A DNA stretch of 64,000 nt from DATDAH01 sp963845425 (GCA_963845425.1 CAWJSC010000005.1:62001-126000), one strand, 5' to 3'; positions 33,860 through 42,125 are shown, counted from the first letter of the stretch. Notes: generated from the sequence alone by a model not told the origin. Numbers and translations: made by a program.

Positions 33860-34690
33860 ATGACCGGTGGTGCCGACGTGACGAGGAGCGTCTTCGGCCG
33901 GCTGCGCGACGAGGTCCTGGCCGGTGGGGTCGCCAACGCCGGGGCGGTGGTGCGGCGGGGGACGCACGTGCTGCGGCCGTCGAACCCGCACACGGCGTCC
34001 ATCCACCGCTTTCTGACCGCGCTGAAGACGGCCGGGTTCGACGGTGCCTCCGAGCCCGTCGGCGTCGACGCCGACGGTCGGGAGCGCCTGGCGTACATCC
34101 CGGGTGACGTGGCCGTGACGCCGTTTCCCGCCTGGTTCCAGGCCGACGGGGTGCTGGCGTCGATCGCCGACCTGCTGCGCCGGTTCCACCTCGCCAGTCG
34201 GTCGTTCGACCCCTCGGGCGGGACATGGAGCGACGAGATGGCCGACCCCGTCGGCGGCCCGATCGTGGTTCACAACGACGTGTGCCCCGAGAACGTCGTC
34301 TTCCGGGACGGGGTGGCCGTCGGTCTCCTTGACTTCGACTTCGCCGCTCCCGGTCGGCCGGTCTACGACCTGGCGGCGATGGCCCGCATGTGCGGGCCGA
34401 TCGATGACGACCTCAGTGCCGCCCTTCTGGGCTGGGGCCCGGTGGATCAGCCGAGGCGCCTCCGGCTGGTAGCCGACACCTACGGCCTCGACGGCGTCGG
34501 CCGCGAGGAACTCGTGTCGGTGCTGGACGCCGTCATCGCCTCGGGTGGCCGGTTCGTGCTGCGCCGGGTCGAGGCGGGCGACCCGAACTTCGTCGCCTTG
34601 TGGGAGGCGATGGGCGGCATGGAGCGCTATGACCGACGCCGCCGCTGGTGGTCCGGCGCCCGCCCGACCTTCGCGGCGGTCCTGGCCTGA
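33860..34690 (+). CDS. APH-family phosphotransferase (kinase-like)
   Basis: 276 residues. Catalytic loop VVHNDVCPENVVF and the metal-binding LLDFDFAAPGRPVYDLA are intact, so it should be an active kinase of the aminoglycoside/homoserine/choline kinase fold. The N-lobe is short (begins RLRDEVLAGG...RPSNPHTASIHRFLTAL). Related proteins are usually annotated as aminoglycoside phosphotransferases but most act on unknown metabolites; I see nothing that shows antibiotic resistance. ATG 33860. Confidence 0.8.
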   Translation: MTGGADVTRSVFGRLRDEVLAGGVANAGAVVRRGTHVLRPSNPHTASIHRFLTALKTAGFDGASEPVGVDADGRERLAYIPGDVAVTPFPAWFQADGVLASIADLLRRFHLASRSFDPSGGTWSDEMADPVGGPIVVHNDVCPENVVFRDGVAVGLLDFDFAAPGRPVYDLAAMARMCGPIDDDLSAALLGWGPVDQPRRLRLVADTYGLDGVGREELVSVLDAVIASGGRFVLRRVEAGDPNFVALWEAMGGMERYDRRRRWWSGARPTFAAVLA

Positions 34691-34697
34691 ACGGAGG

Positions 34698-35174
34698 TCA
34701 GTCGTCCTCGTGGAGGTGCTGGGCGAGGTAGTTGGCCTCGCCCACGGCCTCGACGGCGTCGAGCTGGGTCTCCAGCCAGTCGGCGTGCTCCTCCTCGTCG
34801 ACGAGCAGCTCGGCCAGCATCTGCCGGGTGCCGTTGTCGCCCTTCTCGCGGGTCAGGATCACACCCCGGTTGTACCGCTCGATGGCTTCCTTCTCGAGGG
34901 CCAGCGCCAGCCGCAGCTTCTCCATCGCCGTCTCGCCGATCTTGACGGGGCCGAGGCGCTGGAAGTTGGGCATGCCGTCGAGATAGAGGATCCGGTCAGT
35001 CACCCGCTCGGCGTCCTTCATCTCGTCGATGGAGGCCTCGCGGAAGTGGTGGGCCAGCCGTTCGATGCCCCAGTTGTCGAGCATCTTGGCGTCCAGGAAG
35101 TACTGGTTGATCGCCGTCAGCTCGGCCGTGAGGACCTCGTTGAGCAGCTCGATGATGTCGGGGTCACCTTGCAC
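34698..35174 (-). CDS. bfr: Bacterioferritin
   Basis: 158-residue haem-containing ferritin subunit that stores iron in a 24-mer shell. The haem ligand Met52 (SIDEMKDAE) is at the position known from E. coli Bfr. Ferroxidase ligands Glu18, Glu51, the Glu in LALEKE and the Glu/His in DEEEH are present, but the residue matching His54 is Asp (EMKD instead of EMKH), which is unusual. GTG 35174 gives VQGDPDIIELLNEVL, the standard N-terminus. Downstream of bfd in a three-gene operon. Confidence 0.94.
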   Translation of the reverse strand: MQGDPDIIELLNEVLTAELTAINQYFLDAKMLDNWGIERLAHHFREASIDEMKDAERVTDRILYLDGMPNFQRLGPVKIGETAMEKLRLALALEKEAIERYNRGVILTREKGDNGTRQMLAELLVDEEEHADWLETQLDAVEAVGEANYLAQHLHEDD

Positions 35175-35193
35175 GGGCGCCAGTGTCCCAGGC

Positions 35194-35403
35194 TCAGGCG
35201 CTGGGGGCCAGGGCCGGCAGGTCGACCAGCCGCTCCGCCATCGGGCGGGAGGCCTCGACGACGGCCAGCACCAGGTCGACGCAGTTGCCGCACCGGCTGC
35301 CGGCGCCGCAGCGGTCGGCGACCTCGGCGGCACTGCGGGCGCCGGCGTGGACCGCCTCGTGGACCTCTCGGTCGGTGACGGCCCGGCAGCCGCACACGTA
35401 CAC
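35194..35403 (-). CDS. bfd: Bacterioferritin-associated ferredoxin
   Basis: 69 residues with the Bfd [2Fe-2S] cysteine set: Cys4 and Cys6 (YVCGCRAVT) and C-GSRC-GNC in the second half. In Pseudomonas, Bfd reduces Bfr to release stored iron; the adjacent bfr supports the same role. GTG 35403 starts one base after the stop of the preceding small gene and bfr follows 19 bases later. Confidence 0.9.
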   Translation of the reverse strand: MYVCGCRAVTDREVHEAVHAGARSAAEVADRCGAGSRCGNCVDLVLAVVEASRPMAERLVDLPALAPSA

Positions 35404-35404
35404 C

Positions 35405-35605
35405 TCAGCCCACCTCGACCAGATCGGTGACGGGCGCGGCGTCGACGGGGCGCCGCACGTAGGTCGGGATCCCCGCGGCGGCCAGCTCGTTGGCCACCCT
35501 GAGGGGGATGGTGCGGGTCACCGGCCGGTGTTGGCCCACGCCGGCCACCTCGGCTCGCGGCTCGGGGCCGGTGAGGTCGATGCGGACCCAGCTGATGCGA
35601 CGCAT
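35405..35605 (-). CDS. Small hypothetical protein heading the bfd-bfr operon
   Basis: 66 residues from ATG 35605 (MRRISWVRIDLTGPEPRAEVAG...); no membrane helix or Cys. It ends one base before bfd, so it is co-transcribed with the iron-storage genes. It contains PVTRTIPLRVANELAAAGIPTYVRRP, a basic stretch that could be a short beta-alpha-beta unit. An upstream ATG at 35674 would place the start before the iron-box candidate and is less likely. Family not recognised. Confidence 0.6.
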   Translation of the reverse strand: MRRISWVRIDLTGPEPRAEVAGVGQHRPVTRTIPLRVANELAAAGIPTYVRRPVDAAPVTDLVEVG

Positions 35606-35643
35606 GCCGAACCCGCTGCTGCGTGAATCCTTACCCACGGGCG

Positions 35644-35657
35644 TTAGGTAACCTGAA
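35644..35657. promoter_or_regulatory. Candidate IdeR/DtxR iron box of the bfd-bfr operon
   Basis: TTAGGTAACCTGAA, a near palindrome with the TTAGG and CCT(N)AA half sites of the IdeR consensus, 39-52 bases upstream of ATG 35605. In mycobacteria IdeR activates bacterioferritin genes through such boxes. Confidence 0.45.
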
Positions 35658-35750
35658 CATCGGCCCGGCGTCAAGTCGCGGTCGGCTGATCTCTGATTCT
35701 CGCCGACCGAATCGGCCTCCCGCCGGCTCCCCTCGGCGGGCCTCGACCGA

Positions 35751-35756
35751 TAGCGT
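35751..35756 (+). promoter_or_regulatory. -10 hexamer TAGCGT, leaderless promoter of the lipoprotein gene
   Basis: TAGCGT, 8-base gap, then GTG 35765. Confidence 0.5.
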
Positions 35757-35764
35757 CCGCCGCC

Positions 35765-36349
35765 GTGCGACGGGCGTGGATCGGGGTGCTGCTGGCCATC
35801 GTGGCGCTACCCGCGTGCGGCGCTGAGGACGGCGCCGACGACGAGACCGTCGCCCCCGCGGCCTGGGTCGCCGCCGTCTGCGGCGAGGTGGCCGACGCCG
35901 CCGTCGACCTCGGGTCCGCCCTCGCGGTGATCGACGAGCTGCCGGGCGAGGTCGAGGCCGACGCTCCCCTCGGGGATCACGCCGACGACCTCCGGGAGGC
36001 GTTCGCGGCCCTGCCGGCCTATGTGGACCGGTACCGCTCGGTGGTGGAGGACACCCCGGCCCCTGACACTCGCGACGGGGCGGCCCTCCGCGACGAGCTC
36101 CTGGCCGACCTGGACGCCGCCGCGGCGACCTTCGGTGAGGCCGCCGACGCGGCCGAGGCACTCGACGAGGACACGACCGTCGCGCAGCTCTTCGATGGGG
36201 CCCAGGCCTTCGGCGAGTTCCCCGAGGCCTTCGCCGCCGCCGACCTGGACTTCGGCGACACCGTCCCCCCCGGTGTCGACCGGGCCCTGGACGACGACGA
36301 CACCTGCCGCGACGCGCAGAACCAGCTCAGCACCCTCCTCGACGCCTGA
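35765..36349 (+). CDS. Predicted acidic lipoprotein
   Basis: 194 residues. Signal peptide MRRAWIGVLLAIVALPAC with lipobox LPAC, so the mature protein begins at Cys18 and is anchored outside the membrane. The rest is strongly acidic and helical (many Asp/Ala), with two further Cys (about residues 39 and 182) that could form a disulfide. No enzyme motif. Similar small Asp-rich lipoproteins of unknown role occur in actinobacteria. Leaderless start at GTG 35765; 15-bp tandem repeats surround its stop codon. Confidence 0.75.
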   Translation: MRRAWIGVLLAIVALPACGAEDGADDETVAPAAWVAAVCGEVADAAVDLGSALAVIDELPGEVEADAPLGDHADDLREAFAALPAYVDRYRSVVEDTPAPDTRDGAALRDELLADLDAAAATFGEAADAAEALDEDTTVAQLFDGAQAFGEFPEAFAAADLDFGDTVPPGVDRALDDDDTCRDAQNQLSTLLDA

Positions 36350-36376
36350 TCCCTCGACGCCTGATCCCTCGACGCC
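36338..36376 (+). repeat. 15-bp tandem repeat across the lipoprotein stop
   Basis: Unit CTCGACGCCTGATCC, 2.6 copies. Each full unit contains the in-frame GCC TGA, so the stop codon has been duplicated. Confidence 0.85.
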
Positions 36377-36392
36377 CGAGCTCGGCGGCCGG

Positions 36393-38645
36393 CTACTGGA
36401 TGGCGCCGGTCTCGCGGAGGCGGGTGATCTCGGGCTCGTCCAGGCCGAGGACCTCGGTCAGCACCTCATCGGTGTGCTGGCCGAGCGTGGGACTCGGGGC
36501 GAGGTAGCCGCAGGGCGCGCCGCTGAGCCGGATGCCGTTGCGCTCGTACTCGCCCCGGCCCAGGACCGGGTGGTCGAGGGTGACGTAGTGGCCCCGCATC
36601 CGCAGTTGGGGATCGCCGCTGGCGTCGCCGAAGTCGGCCACGGGCACGGCTTCGATGCCCAGGCCCTGGAGCCGCTCGGCGAGTGCGGCGGCGTCCTGGA
36701 CCGCGGTCCACTCGGCCACGGCGGCCTCGAGGGCGTCGACGTCGGCCAGTCGTCCCTGGATGTCCGCCCACTCCGGTCGGGCCAGGCCGGCCTCGGCCGC
36801 CAGCTGGGCCCACTCGGGCTCGGTGTAGACCGCGACGACGACCCAGCGGTCGTCCCCCGCACAGGGGAACACCCCGTGGGGGGCGTAGCGGTCGGCCCGG
36901 TTGCCCATCCGGCCTCGGGCCTCGCCGGTGACCTGGTACTCGACCAGCCACGGTGAGAGGGCGTAGACGCCGGCCTCGACCTGACTGAGGTCGAGGTAGG
37001 TGCCCTGGCCGGTGCGCCGACGGCGGAGCAGCGCCGCGGCCAGCGCGGCCGCGGAGAAGCGGGGGGCCAACGAGTCGGTGATCGTCCCGTAGGGCCCCAC
37101 CGGCTCACGGTCGGGCCAGCCGGTCAGGTGGTTGAATCCGGCCAGGGCCGCGCCCTGGCCGCCGAAGCCGGGGTAGTCCCGGTGCGGACCGGTCTGGCCG
37201 TTCAGGCAGGCCGAGATCATGACCAGGTCCGGCTTGTGCTCGACCAGGTCGGCGTACGCGAGGCCGAGGCCGGGCATGGCCCTGGGGGCGAAGTTCTCGG
37301 CCACGGCGTCGGCCGCCTTCACCAGCTCTATGGCCAGGGCCCGCCCGTCGGGGTGCTTGAGATCGATGGCGATGCTGCGCTTGTCGGGGTTCAGGGCGTC
37401 GAACAGGGGCGAGCGGTCGAGCCGGTCCTTGTCATCGGGGTCGATCACCCCGTAGCCCCGGAGGAAGTCGGGACGGCTGCGGCTCTCGACCCGGATCACG
37501 TCGGCGCCGTGCTCGGCGAAGTATCGCGTGGCGATCGGCCCCGCCGCCCCTGCCCCGAACTCGAGGATCCGCGTCCCGGTCCACGCCCCGACGGAACCGC
37601 CGAAGGTCTGATGGGTGGTGGACCGGTCCGGCGCCGCCGGTGGCCCGGTCGGCGTCGGGCCGTCGTGGACGTGGACGAAGCCGAGGGGGGCGGCATCGAC
37701 GCCGGCCATCGGCCCGAACAGCCCGCGGGCGGCCAGCTGTTCGGAGGCCAGCAGCTCCCGGGGCGAGTTGACGGGGGCCAGCATCAGGTTGGTCTCGCAG
37801 GCCAGGGCGTAGAGCTCGCCCATCGTCTTGGTCGCGAACCAGGCACCGACGGCGCTCTCGATGGCGGCCAGGTCCTCGTCGGAGGTGGTGTTCGGGCTGA
37901 ACGTCGTCCAGTCCCGACCGGTGAGCACCGGGTGGCCGACCCGGGCACTCAGGGTCTCGAGGCTGGGGATGCGGGCCTTGCCGCCGCGGAGGCCGAAGCT
38001 GACCCAGCCATCGGCGCAGGGCCAGATCTCCCGGGTGCGGCCGATGTTCGGGCCCCGGCGGCGGCCTCGGTCGGGGTTCCGGGCGAAGCGGCCCGCGCCG
38101 CCCATCGAGGCCACCATCACCGCTTCCTGGATGGATACGTCGATCTGCTGGGGCTGCCCGGTCAGCAGGCCGGTCAAAGCGGCGAAGGCCGCCTCCGGCC
38201 CGGCGTGGGCGAAGGCCACCGGCTCCGCGCAGCGCACAGGGGGCCGGTCGGGGTCACCCGTGGCGAATAGGTTGCCGGTGGCGGCGAGGATGCCGAGGTC
38301 GCCGGCCCGCCAGACCGCCCGGGGCCCGGTCAGGCCGAACGGGGAGAGGTGGACCCACACGGCCTGGGGGGCCCGGTCGATGTCGATGCCGTGGCCGCGG
38401 GTGGCCAGGACGACGTCGGCGTCCGCCAACAGCGCGTCGAGCGCCGGGTCGTCCACCGCCATCCGCCGGATGTCGGTGCGGGCCGTCCAGGCGGCGTGGC
38501 GGTGGGGTTGCCGGCTGAAGTGTCCGCCGTCCAACGGCTCCGGGCGGACGACCGTCGCCCCGAGGTCGGCCAGGACCCGCGCCGCGAGCGCGCCGGACTC
38601 CCCGGTCAGGTCGACGACGCGGGTCCCCTCCAGCACGAGGGTCAT
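36393..38645 (-). CDS. Tandem (two-domain) CaiB/BaiF-type CoA-transferase
   Basis: 750 residues, twice the family's usual about 400. The C-terminal half (from about 360) is a canonical class III CoA-transferase: ILEFGAGAAGPIATRYFAEHGADVIRVE, NPDKRSIAIDLKHPDGRALAIELVKAADAVAENF, ISACLNGQTGPHRDYPGFGGQGAALAG, ending SPTLGQHTDEVLTEVLGL. The N-terminal half keeps the fold (VVDLTGESGALAARVLADLGATVVRPEP, HLSPFGLTGPRAVWRAGDLG) but lacks the KRSIALDLK block and may be structural. It would move CoA between carboxylic acids. Divergent from amidohydrolase 2 and sharing operator site 4. Confidence 0.88.
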   Translation of the reverse strand: MTLVLEGTRVVDLTGESGALAARVLADLGATVVRPEPLDGGHFSRQPHRHAAWTARTDIRRMAVDDPALDALLADADVVLATRGHGIDIDRAPQAVWVHLSPFGLTGPRAVWRAGDLGILAATGNLFATGDPDRPPVRCAEPVAFAHAGPEAAFAALTGLLTGQPQQIDVSIQEAVMVASMGGAGRFARNPDRGRRRGPNIGRTREIWPCADGWVSFGLRGGKARIPSLETLSARVGHPVLTGRDWTTFSPNTTSDEDLAAIESAVGAWFATKTMGELYALACETNLMLAPVNSPRELLASEQLAARGLFGPMAGVDAAPLGFVHVHDGPTPTGPPAAPDRSTTHQTFGGSVGAWTGTRILEFGAGAAGPIATRYFAEHGADVIRVESRSRPDFLRGYGVIDPDDKDRLDRSPLFDALNPDKRSIAIDLKHPDGRALAIELVKAADAVAENFAPRAMPGLGLAYADLVEHKPDLVMISACLNGQTGPHRDYPGFGGQGAALAGFNHLTGWPDREPVGPYGTITDSLAPRFSAAALAAALLRRRRTGQGTYLDLSQVEAGVYALSPWLVEYQVTGEARGRMGNRADRYAPHGVFPCAGDDRWVVVAVYTEPEWAQLAAEAGLARPEWADIQGRLADVDALEAAVAEWTAVQDAAALAERLQGLGIEAVPVADFGDASGDPQLRMRGHYVTLDHPVLGRGEYERNGIRLSGAPCGYLAPSPTLGQHTDEVLTEVLGLDEPEITRLRETGAIQ

Positions 38646-38673
38646 CGTGACACCGCCGGGACGGACAGGGGAA

Positions 38674-38693
38674 ACCTGACACCGACGTCAGGT
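38674..38693. promoter_or_regulatory. Operator palindrome, site 4 (CoA-transferase/amidohydrolase 2)
   Basis: ACCTGACACCGACGTCAGGT; on the minus strand the core reads TGACG-TCG-GTGTCA. It lies between the divergent starts 38645 and 38748, directly before a -10-like TACGAT (38693-38698). Confidence 0.75.
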
Positions 38694-38747
38694 ACGATGC
38701 ACGGCCGAGCCGTAGGGCTCCGGCCGATGGGCACCCAGGGGGACACC

Positions 38748-40046
38748 ATGAACGTCGAGGACCTGATCCTGGTCAGCGTGGACGATCACGTGGTCGAGCC
38801 GCCGGGCATGTTCGACCAGCACCTGCCCGAGAAGTACAAGGCCCTCGCGCCCAAGGCCATCCAGAACGCGGCCGGTGACGACGTCTGGTTCTACGAAGGC
38901 CAGGAGCTGCCCAACATCGGGCTGAACGCCGTCGCGGGCCGGCCGCCGGCGGAGTACGGCATCGACCCGACGTCCTACGCCGAGATGCGGGACGGCTGCT
39001 ACGACATCGGGGCCCGCATCGCGGACATGAACGCCAACGGCGTGCTCGGCTCGATGTGCTTCCCGTCGTTCCCGCAGTTCTGCGGTCAGCTGTTCAGCCG
39101 CACCGAGGACAAGGACGTGGCCCTGGCCATGGTCCGGGCCTACAACGACTGGCACATCGACGAGTGGTGCGAGTACGAACCGGGGCGGTTCATCCCCCTG
39201 GCCATCCCCGCCATCTGGGACCCCGAGGTCATGGCCGCCGAGGTCCGCCGGGTGGCGGCCAAGGGCTGCCACGCGATCACGTTCTCGGAGAACCCCGAGC
39301 GACTGGGCTGGCCGTCGTTCCACAGCGACCACTGGGACCCGTTCTGGGCCGCCTGCGCCGACACCGGCACCGTGGTCTGCCTGCACATCGGGTCGTCGTC
39401 GCAGATGATCATGACGGCGGCTGACGCCCCCATCAACGTCATGATCACCCTGCAGCCGGTCAATCTGGTGCAGGCCGCGTCGGACCTGCTCTGGTCCCGC
39501 GTGTTCCACAAGTTCCCCGACGTGCGCTTCGCCCTGTCGGAGGGCGGCATCGGCTGGATCCCGTACTTCCTCGAGCGGGCCGACTACGTCTACCAGCACC
39601 ACCGTGAATGGACCGGCACCGACTTCGGCGGCCAGCTCCCCAGTCAGGTGTTCCTGGAGAAGTCGATCTTCTGCTTCATCGACGACGCCTTCGGCCTCGA
39701 GAACCGCAATCACATCGGTGTGGACCGGATCTGCTGGGAGTGCGACTACCCGCACTCGGACTCGACGTGGCCCACGTCGCCGGAGCTGCTGAGCAAGTCG
39801 CTGCACGGCATCCCCGATGACGAGGTCAACAAGATGACCCACGAGAACGCCATGCGCTTCTTCCAGTACGACCCCTTCGCCCACCGCCCGAAGGAGAAGG
39901 CCACGGTCGGGGCCCTGCGGGCCGCGGCGGCCGGCCACGACATCTCGCTGCACGGCTCCGGCAAGGCCCCTCGGGACCCCAGCGAGGGCCCGATCACCAT
40001 CCTCGACATCATCACCGCCGCCGGCGCCCACGTCAGCCAGGACTGA
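38748..40046 (+). CDS. Amidohydrolase_2 (ACMSD-like) family protein, copy 2
   Basis: 432-residue relative of the protein at 20498: SVDDHVVEPPGMF near the N-terminus, CFPSFPQFCGQLF, CLHIGSSSQM, FALSEGGIGWIPYFLERAD and the metal-site ECDYPHSDSTWPTS. A C-terminal extension of about 40 residues (HRPKEKATVGALRAAAAGHDISLHG...) is not in copy 1. GGGGGA lies 5 bases before ATG 38748. Both copies have their own operator copy, so they are probably induced together. Substrate unknown; ring-fission product decarboxylation is one possibility for the fold. Confidence 0.88.
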   Translation: MNVEDLILVSVDDHVVEPPGMFDQHLPEKYKALAPKAIQNAAGDDVWFYEGQELPNIGLNAVAGRPPAEYGIDPTSYAEMRDGCYDIGARIADMNANGVLGSMCFPSFPQFCGQLFSRTEDKDVALAMVRAYNDWHIDEWCEYEPGRFIPLAIPAIWDPEVMAAEVRRVAAKGCHAITFSENPERLGWPSFHSDHWDPFWAACADTGTVVCLHIGSSSQMIMTAADAPINVMITLQPVNLVQAASDLLWSRVFHKFPDVRFALSEGGIGWIPYFLERADYVYQHHREWTGTDFGGQLPSQVFLEKSIFCFIDDAFGLENRNHIGVDRICWECDYPHSDSTWPTSPELLSKSLHGIPDDEVNKMTHENAMRFFQYDPFAHRPKEKATVGALRAAAAGHDISLHGSGKAPRDPSEGPITILDIITAAGAHVSQD

Positions 40047-40049
40047 GTC

Positions 40050-40097
40050 GTTCTGGCGCCCGATTGTGGCGCCAGGGCCTCGATCAGGCGCCAGAAC
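40050..40097. repeat. Dispersed hairpin R3 (CGTTCTGG family)
   Basis: Arms GTTCTGGCGCCCGAT (40050-40064) and ATCAGGCGCCAGAAC (40083-40097), one mismatch. It begins 4 bases after the amidohydrolase stop and its right arm encodes the last residues and stop (GSGA, TGA) of the SulP gene on the other strand. Confidence 0.8.
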
Positions 40098-41751
40098 CGG
40101 TGAGCTCGGGCAGGTCGGCGTCCCGACGGCGGGCGACGTGGGTGCGGGCATGGGCGATGGCCTCGTCCAGGTCGCTGAACAGATGGTGCTCGCTGGCGAG
40201 GCGGTCCAACGCCCCGACCGTGCGCAACAGCTTCTCGTGCTCGGGGCGGGGGCCCTTCAGCAGCACCGTGATGTGGCGGTGCTCGAGGTCCTCGATGATG
40301 GCGCCCAGCGCCTGGGCCCCGGTGGCGTCGAGCACCTGCAGGTCCGGCAGGCGCAGGATCACGACCTCGACGTCGGCCACCTGGGTGAAGTCGGCCAGGA
40401 AGTGCTGGGCCGCGCCGAAGAACAGGGCGCCGTCGATCCGGTAGGCGACGATGTGCTCCCGGAGGAGGTCCCGTTCCTCGTCGGTGTCGACCTCCACCTC
40501 GATGGGCGCCAGGGTGGCGCCCGTGGTCCGCGCCACGTTGCGGAGGGCCAGGAAGGCGGCGGCGACGACGCCGATCTCGACGGCGACGATGAGGTCGAAG
40601 ACGACCGTCGCCAGCGCGGTGAGGACGAGCACCAGGGCGTCGGACCGGGTGGACGCCAGGACCGCTCGGACGTTGCGGACCTCGATCATGTGTACGGCGG
40701 TGACCATGAGGACCCCGGCCAGGGCGGCCAGGGGGATGCGGGCCACGAGCCCGGCCCCCGCGATCACAACAGCCACGAGGACGACGGCGTGCACCATGGC
40801 GGCGACCCGGGTCCGGGCGCCGGCCCGGACGTTGACCGCCGTCCGGGCGATGGCGCCCGTGGCCGGCATCCCGCCGAAGAGGGGGGCCAGGACGTTGGCC
40901 ACCCCCTGGCCGAACAGCTCCCGGTCCGGGTCGTGGGCCCGGCCGTCGGCCATGCCGTCGGCGACCTTGGCCGACAGCAGGCTCTCGATGGCGGCCAGGG
41001 CGGCCACCGCGAACGCGGCGCTGAGGTAGCCGCGGGTGGCCCCGAAGTCGACCGACGGTAGGACCAGTTCGGGCAGGGCCGAGGGCAGGGTGCCGATGGT
41101 GGCCACGTCGAGGTCCGCCAGCTCGGCTACGAGGGTGGCGGCGACGACGGCGAGGAGGGAGGCGGGCAGCGAGCGGTGCAGGCGGGGGGTCAGGACCATG
41201 ATGGCCGCGACGAGGAGCACCAGGCCGAGGGCGGCGGCCGTCTCGCCGACGAAGGCTTCGCCGACCGCGCGGAGGGCGACGATCGCGGTGTTCTCGCCCT
41301 CGGGCCGGGCCACGCCGAGGGCGGCCGGAACCTGTTGGAGGAAGATGATGACCGCGATCCCCAGGGTGAAGCCCTCGATGACGGGCCACGGGATGTAGGC
41401 CAGGAAGCGGCCCAGCCGGAACACGCCGGCGGCGAGCACCAGGATCCCGGCCAGGACCCCCACGACCGCGACCGCGTCGGCCCCGTGGCGGGCCACGAGC
41501 GGTACCAGGACGACGGTCATGGCCCCGGTCGGGCCGGAGACCTGGACGTCGGAGCCGCCCAGGAAGGCCGCCACCAGCCCGGCGACGATCGCGGTGGTGA
41601 GCCCTGCGGCCGCCCCGAGACCGGTGGTGATGCCGAAGGCGAGGGCCAGCGGGAGAGCCACGACGGCGACGGTCAGGCCGGCGACGACATCACCTCGCCA
41701 CGCGTGGGCGAGCCCGCGGTAGTCGGCCCGCTGGGGGAGGAGGCGCCTCAC
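40084..41751 (-). CDS. SulP-family anion transporter with STAS domain
   Basis: 555-residue membrane protein. Ten to twelve hydrophobic spans (about 15-410) include the SulP signature GLTVAVVALPLALAFGITTGLG and SGPTGAMTVVLVPL; a cytoplasmic STAS domain (about 430-540; VEVVILRLPDLQVLDATGAQALGAIIEDLE) follows. The family carries sulfate, bicarbonate or dicarboxylates by H+ or Na+ coupling. Its ATG overlaps the ArsR stop (4 bases), so the two are co-regulated. The stop codon is provided by hairpin R3. Confidence 0.9.
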   Translation of the reverse strand: MRRLLPQRADYRGLAHAWRGDVVAGLTVAVVALPLALAFGITTGLGAAAGLTTAIVAGLVAAFLGGSDVQVSGPTGAMTVVLVPLVARHGADAVAVVGVLAGILVLAAGVFRLGRFLAYIPWPVIEGFTLGIAVIIFLQQVPAALGVARPEGENTAIVALRAVGEAFVGETAAALGLVLLVAAIMVLTPRLHRSLPASLLAVVAATLVAELADLDVATIGTLPSALPELVLPSVDFGATRGYLSAAFAVAALAAIESLLSAKVADGMADGRAHDPDRELFGQGVANVLAPLFGGMPATGAIARTAVNVRAGARTRVAAMVHAVVLVAVVIAGAGLVARIPLAALAGVLMVTAVHMIEVRNVRAVLASTRSDALVLVLTALATVVFDLIVAVEIGVVAAAFLALRNVARTTGATLAPIEVEVDTDEERDLLREHIVAYRIDGALFFGAAQHFLADFTQVADVEVVILRLPDLQVLDATGAQALGAIIEDLEHRHITVLLKGPRPEHEKLLRTVGALDRLASEHHLFSDLDEAIAHARTHVARRRDADLPELTGSGA

Positions 41752-42098
41752 CCGGCGTCGTCGGTCAGGCCGGCGAGGAGGTCCTGGGTCTCCCGCAGTG
41801 AGGTCAGCAGGAGGGCCTTGGCGGTGGCGAGGAGGTCGACCACCAGCGGGTCCTTTATGGCGTAGTACACCGACGAGCCCTCGCGGCGGGTGGTCACCAG
41901 GCCGGCGCGGCGCAGCACGCCGAGCTGCTGGGACAGGTGGGACGACTCGATGCCCACCTCCGCCTGCAGGTCGCTCACGTTGCGCTCGCCGTCGACCAGC
42001 ACCTCCAGCGCCCGCACCCGGGCGGGGTGGGCCAGCGCCTTGAACAGGTCAGCCTTCACGTGGGCCAGTGGTCGGCTGAGGTCAGTTTCCGGATTCAT
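41748..42098 (-). CDS. ArsR-family winged-helix regulator
   Basis: 116 residues. Typical ArsR fold: ADLFKALAHPARVRALEVLVDGERNVSDLQAEVGIESSHLSQQLGVLRRAGLVTTRREGSSVYYAIKDPLV. No Cys is present, so it is not a thiolate metal sensor of the ArsR/SmtB kind; related Cys-less forms pair with SulP transporters and appear to sense other signals. ATG 42098. Operator site 5 lies directly upstream. Confidence 0.9.
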   Translation of the reverse strand: MNPETDLSRPLAHVKADLFKALAHPARVRALEVLVDGERNVSDLQAEVGIESSHLSQQLGVLRRAGLVTTRREGSSVYYAIKDPLVVDLLATAKALLLTSLRETQDLLAGLTDDAG

Positions 42099-42101
42099 GA
42101 T

Positions 42102-42125
42102 CTGACGATTGTGTCAAGTCGTCAG
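42102..42125. promoter_or_regulatory. Operator palindrome, site 5 (ArsR-SulP promoter)
   Basis: Core TGACGATTGTGTCA (42103-42116) equals the TGACG-N3-GTGTCA consensus, 5 bases upstream of the ArsR ATG. It overlaps a second inverted repeat CTGACGA...TCGTCAG (42102-42125), which may be the ArsR autoregulatory site. Confidence 0.6.

Noticed and set aside
34698..35333. Longer bacterioferritin reading starting at 35333
   Set aside because: The extension overlaps bfd and has no similarity; GTG 35174 gives the standard Bfr N-terminus.
42112..42117. TTGACA on the minus strand upstream of ArsR as a -35 element
   Set aside because: It is only 14 bases from the ATG, so the -10 would fall inside the gene.
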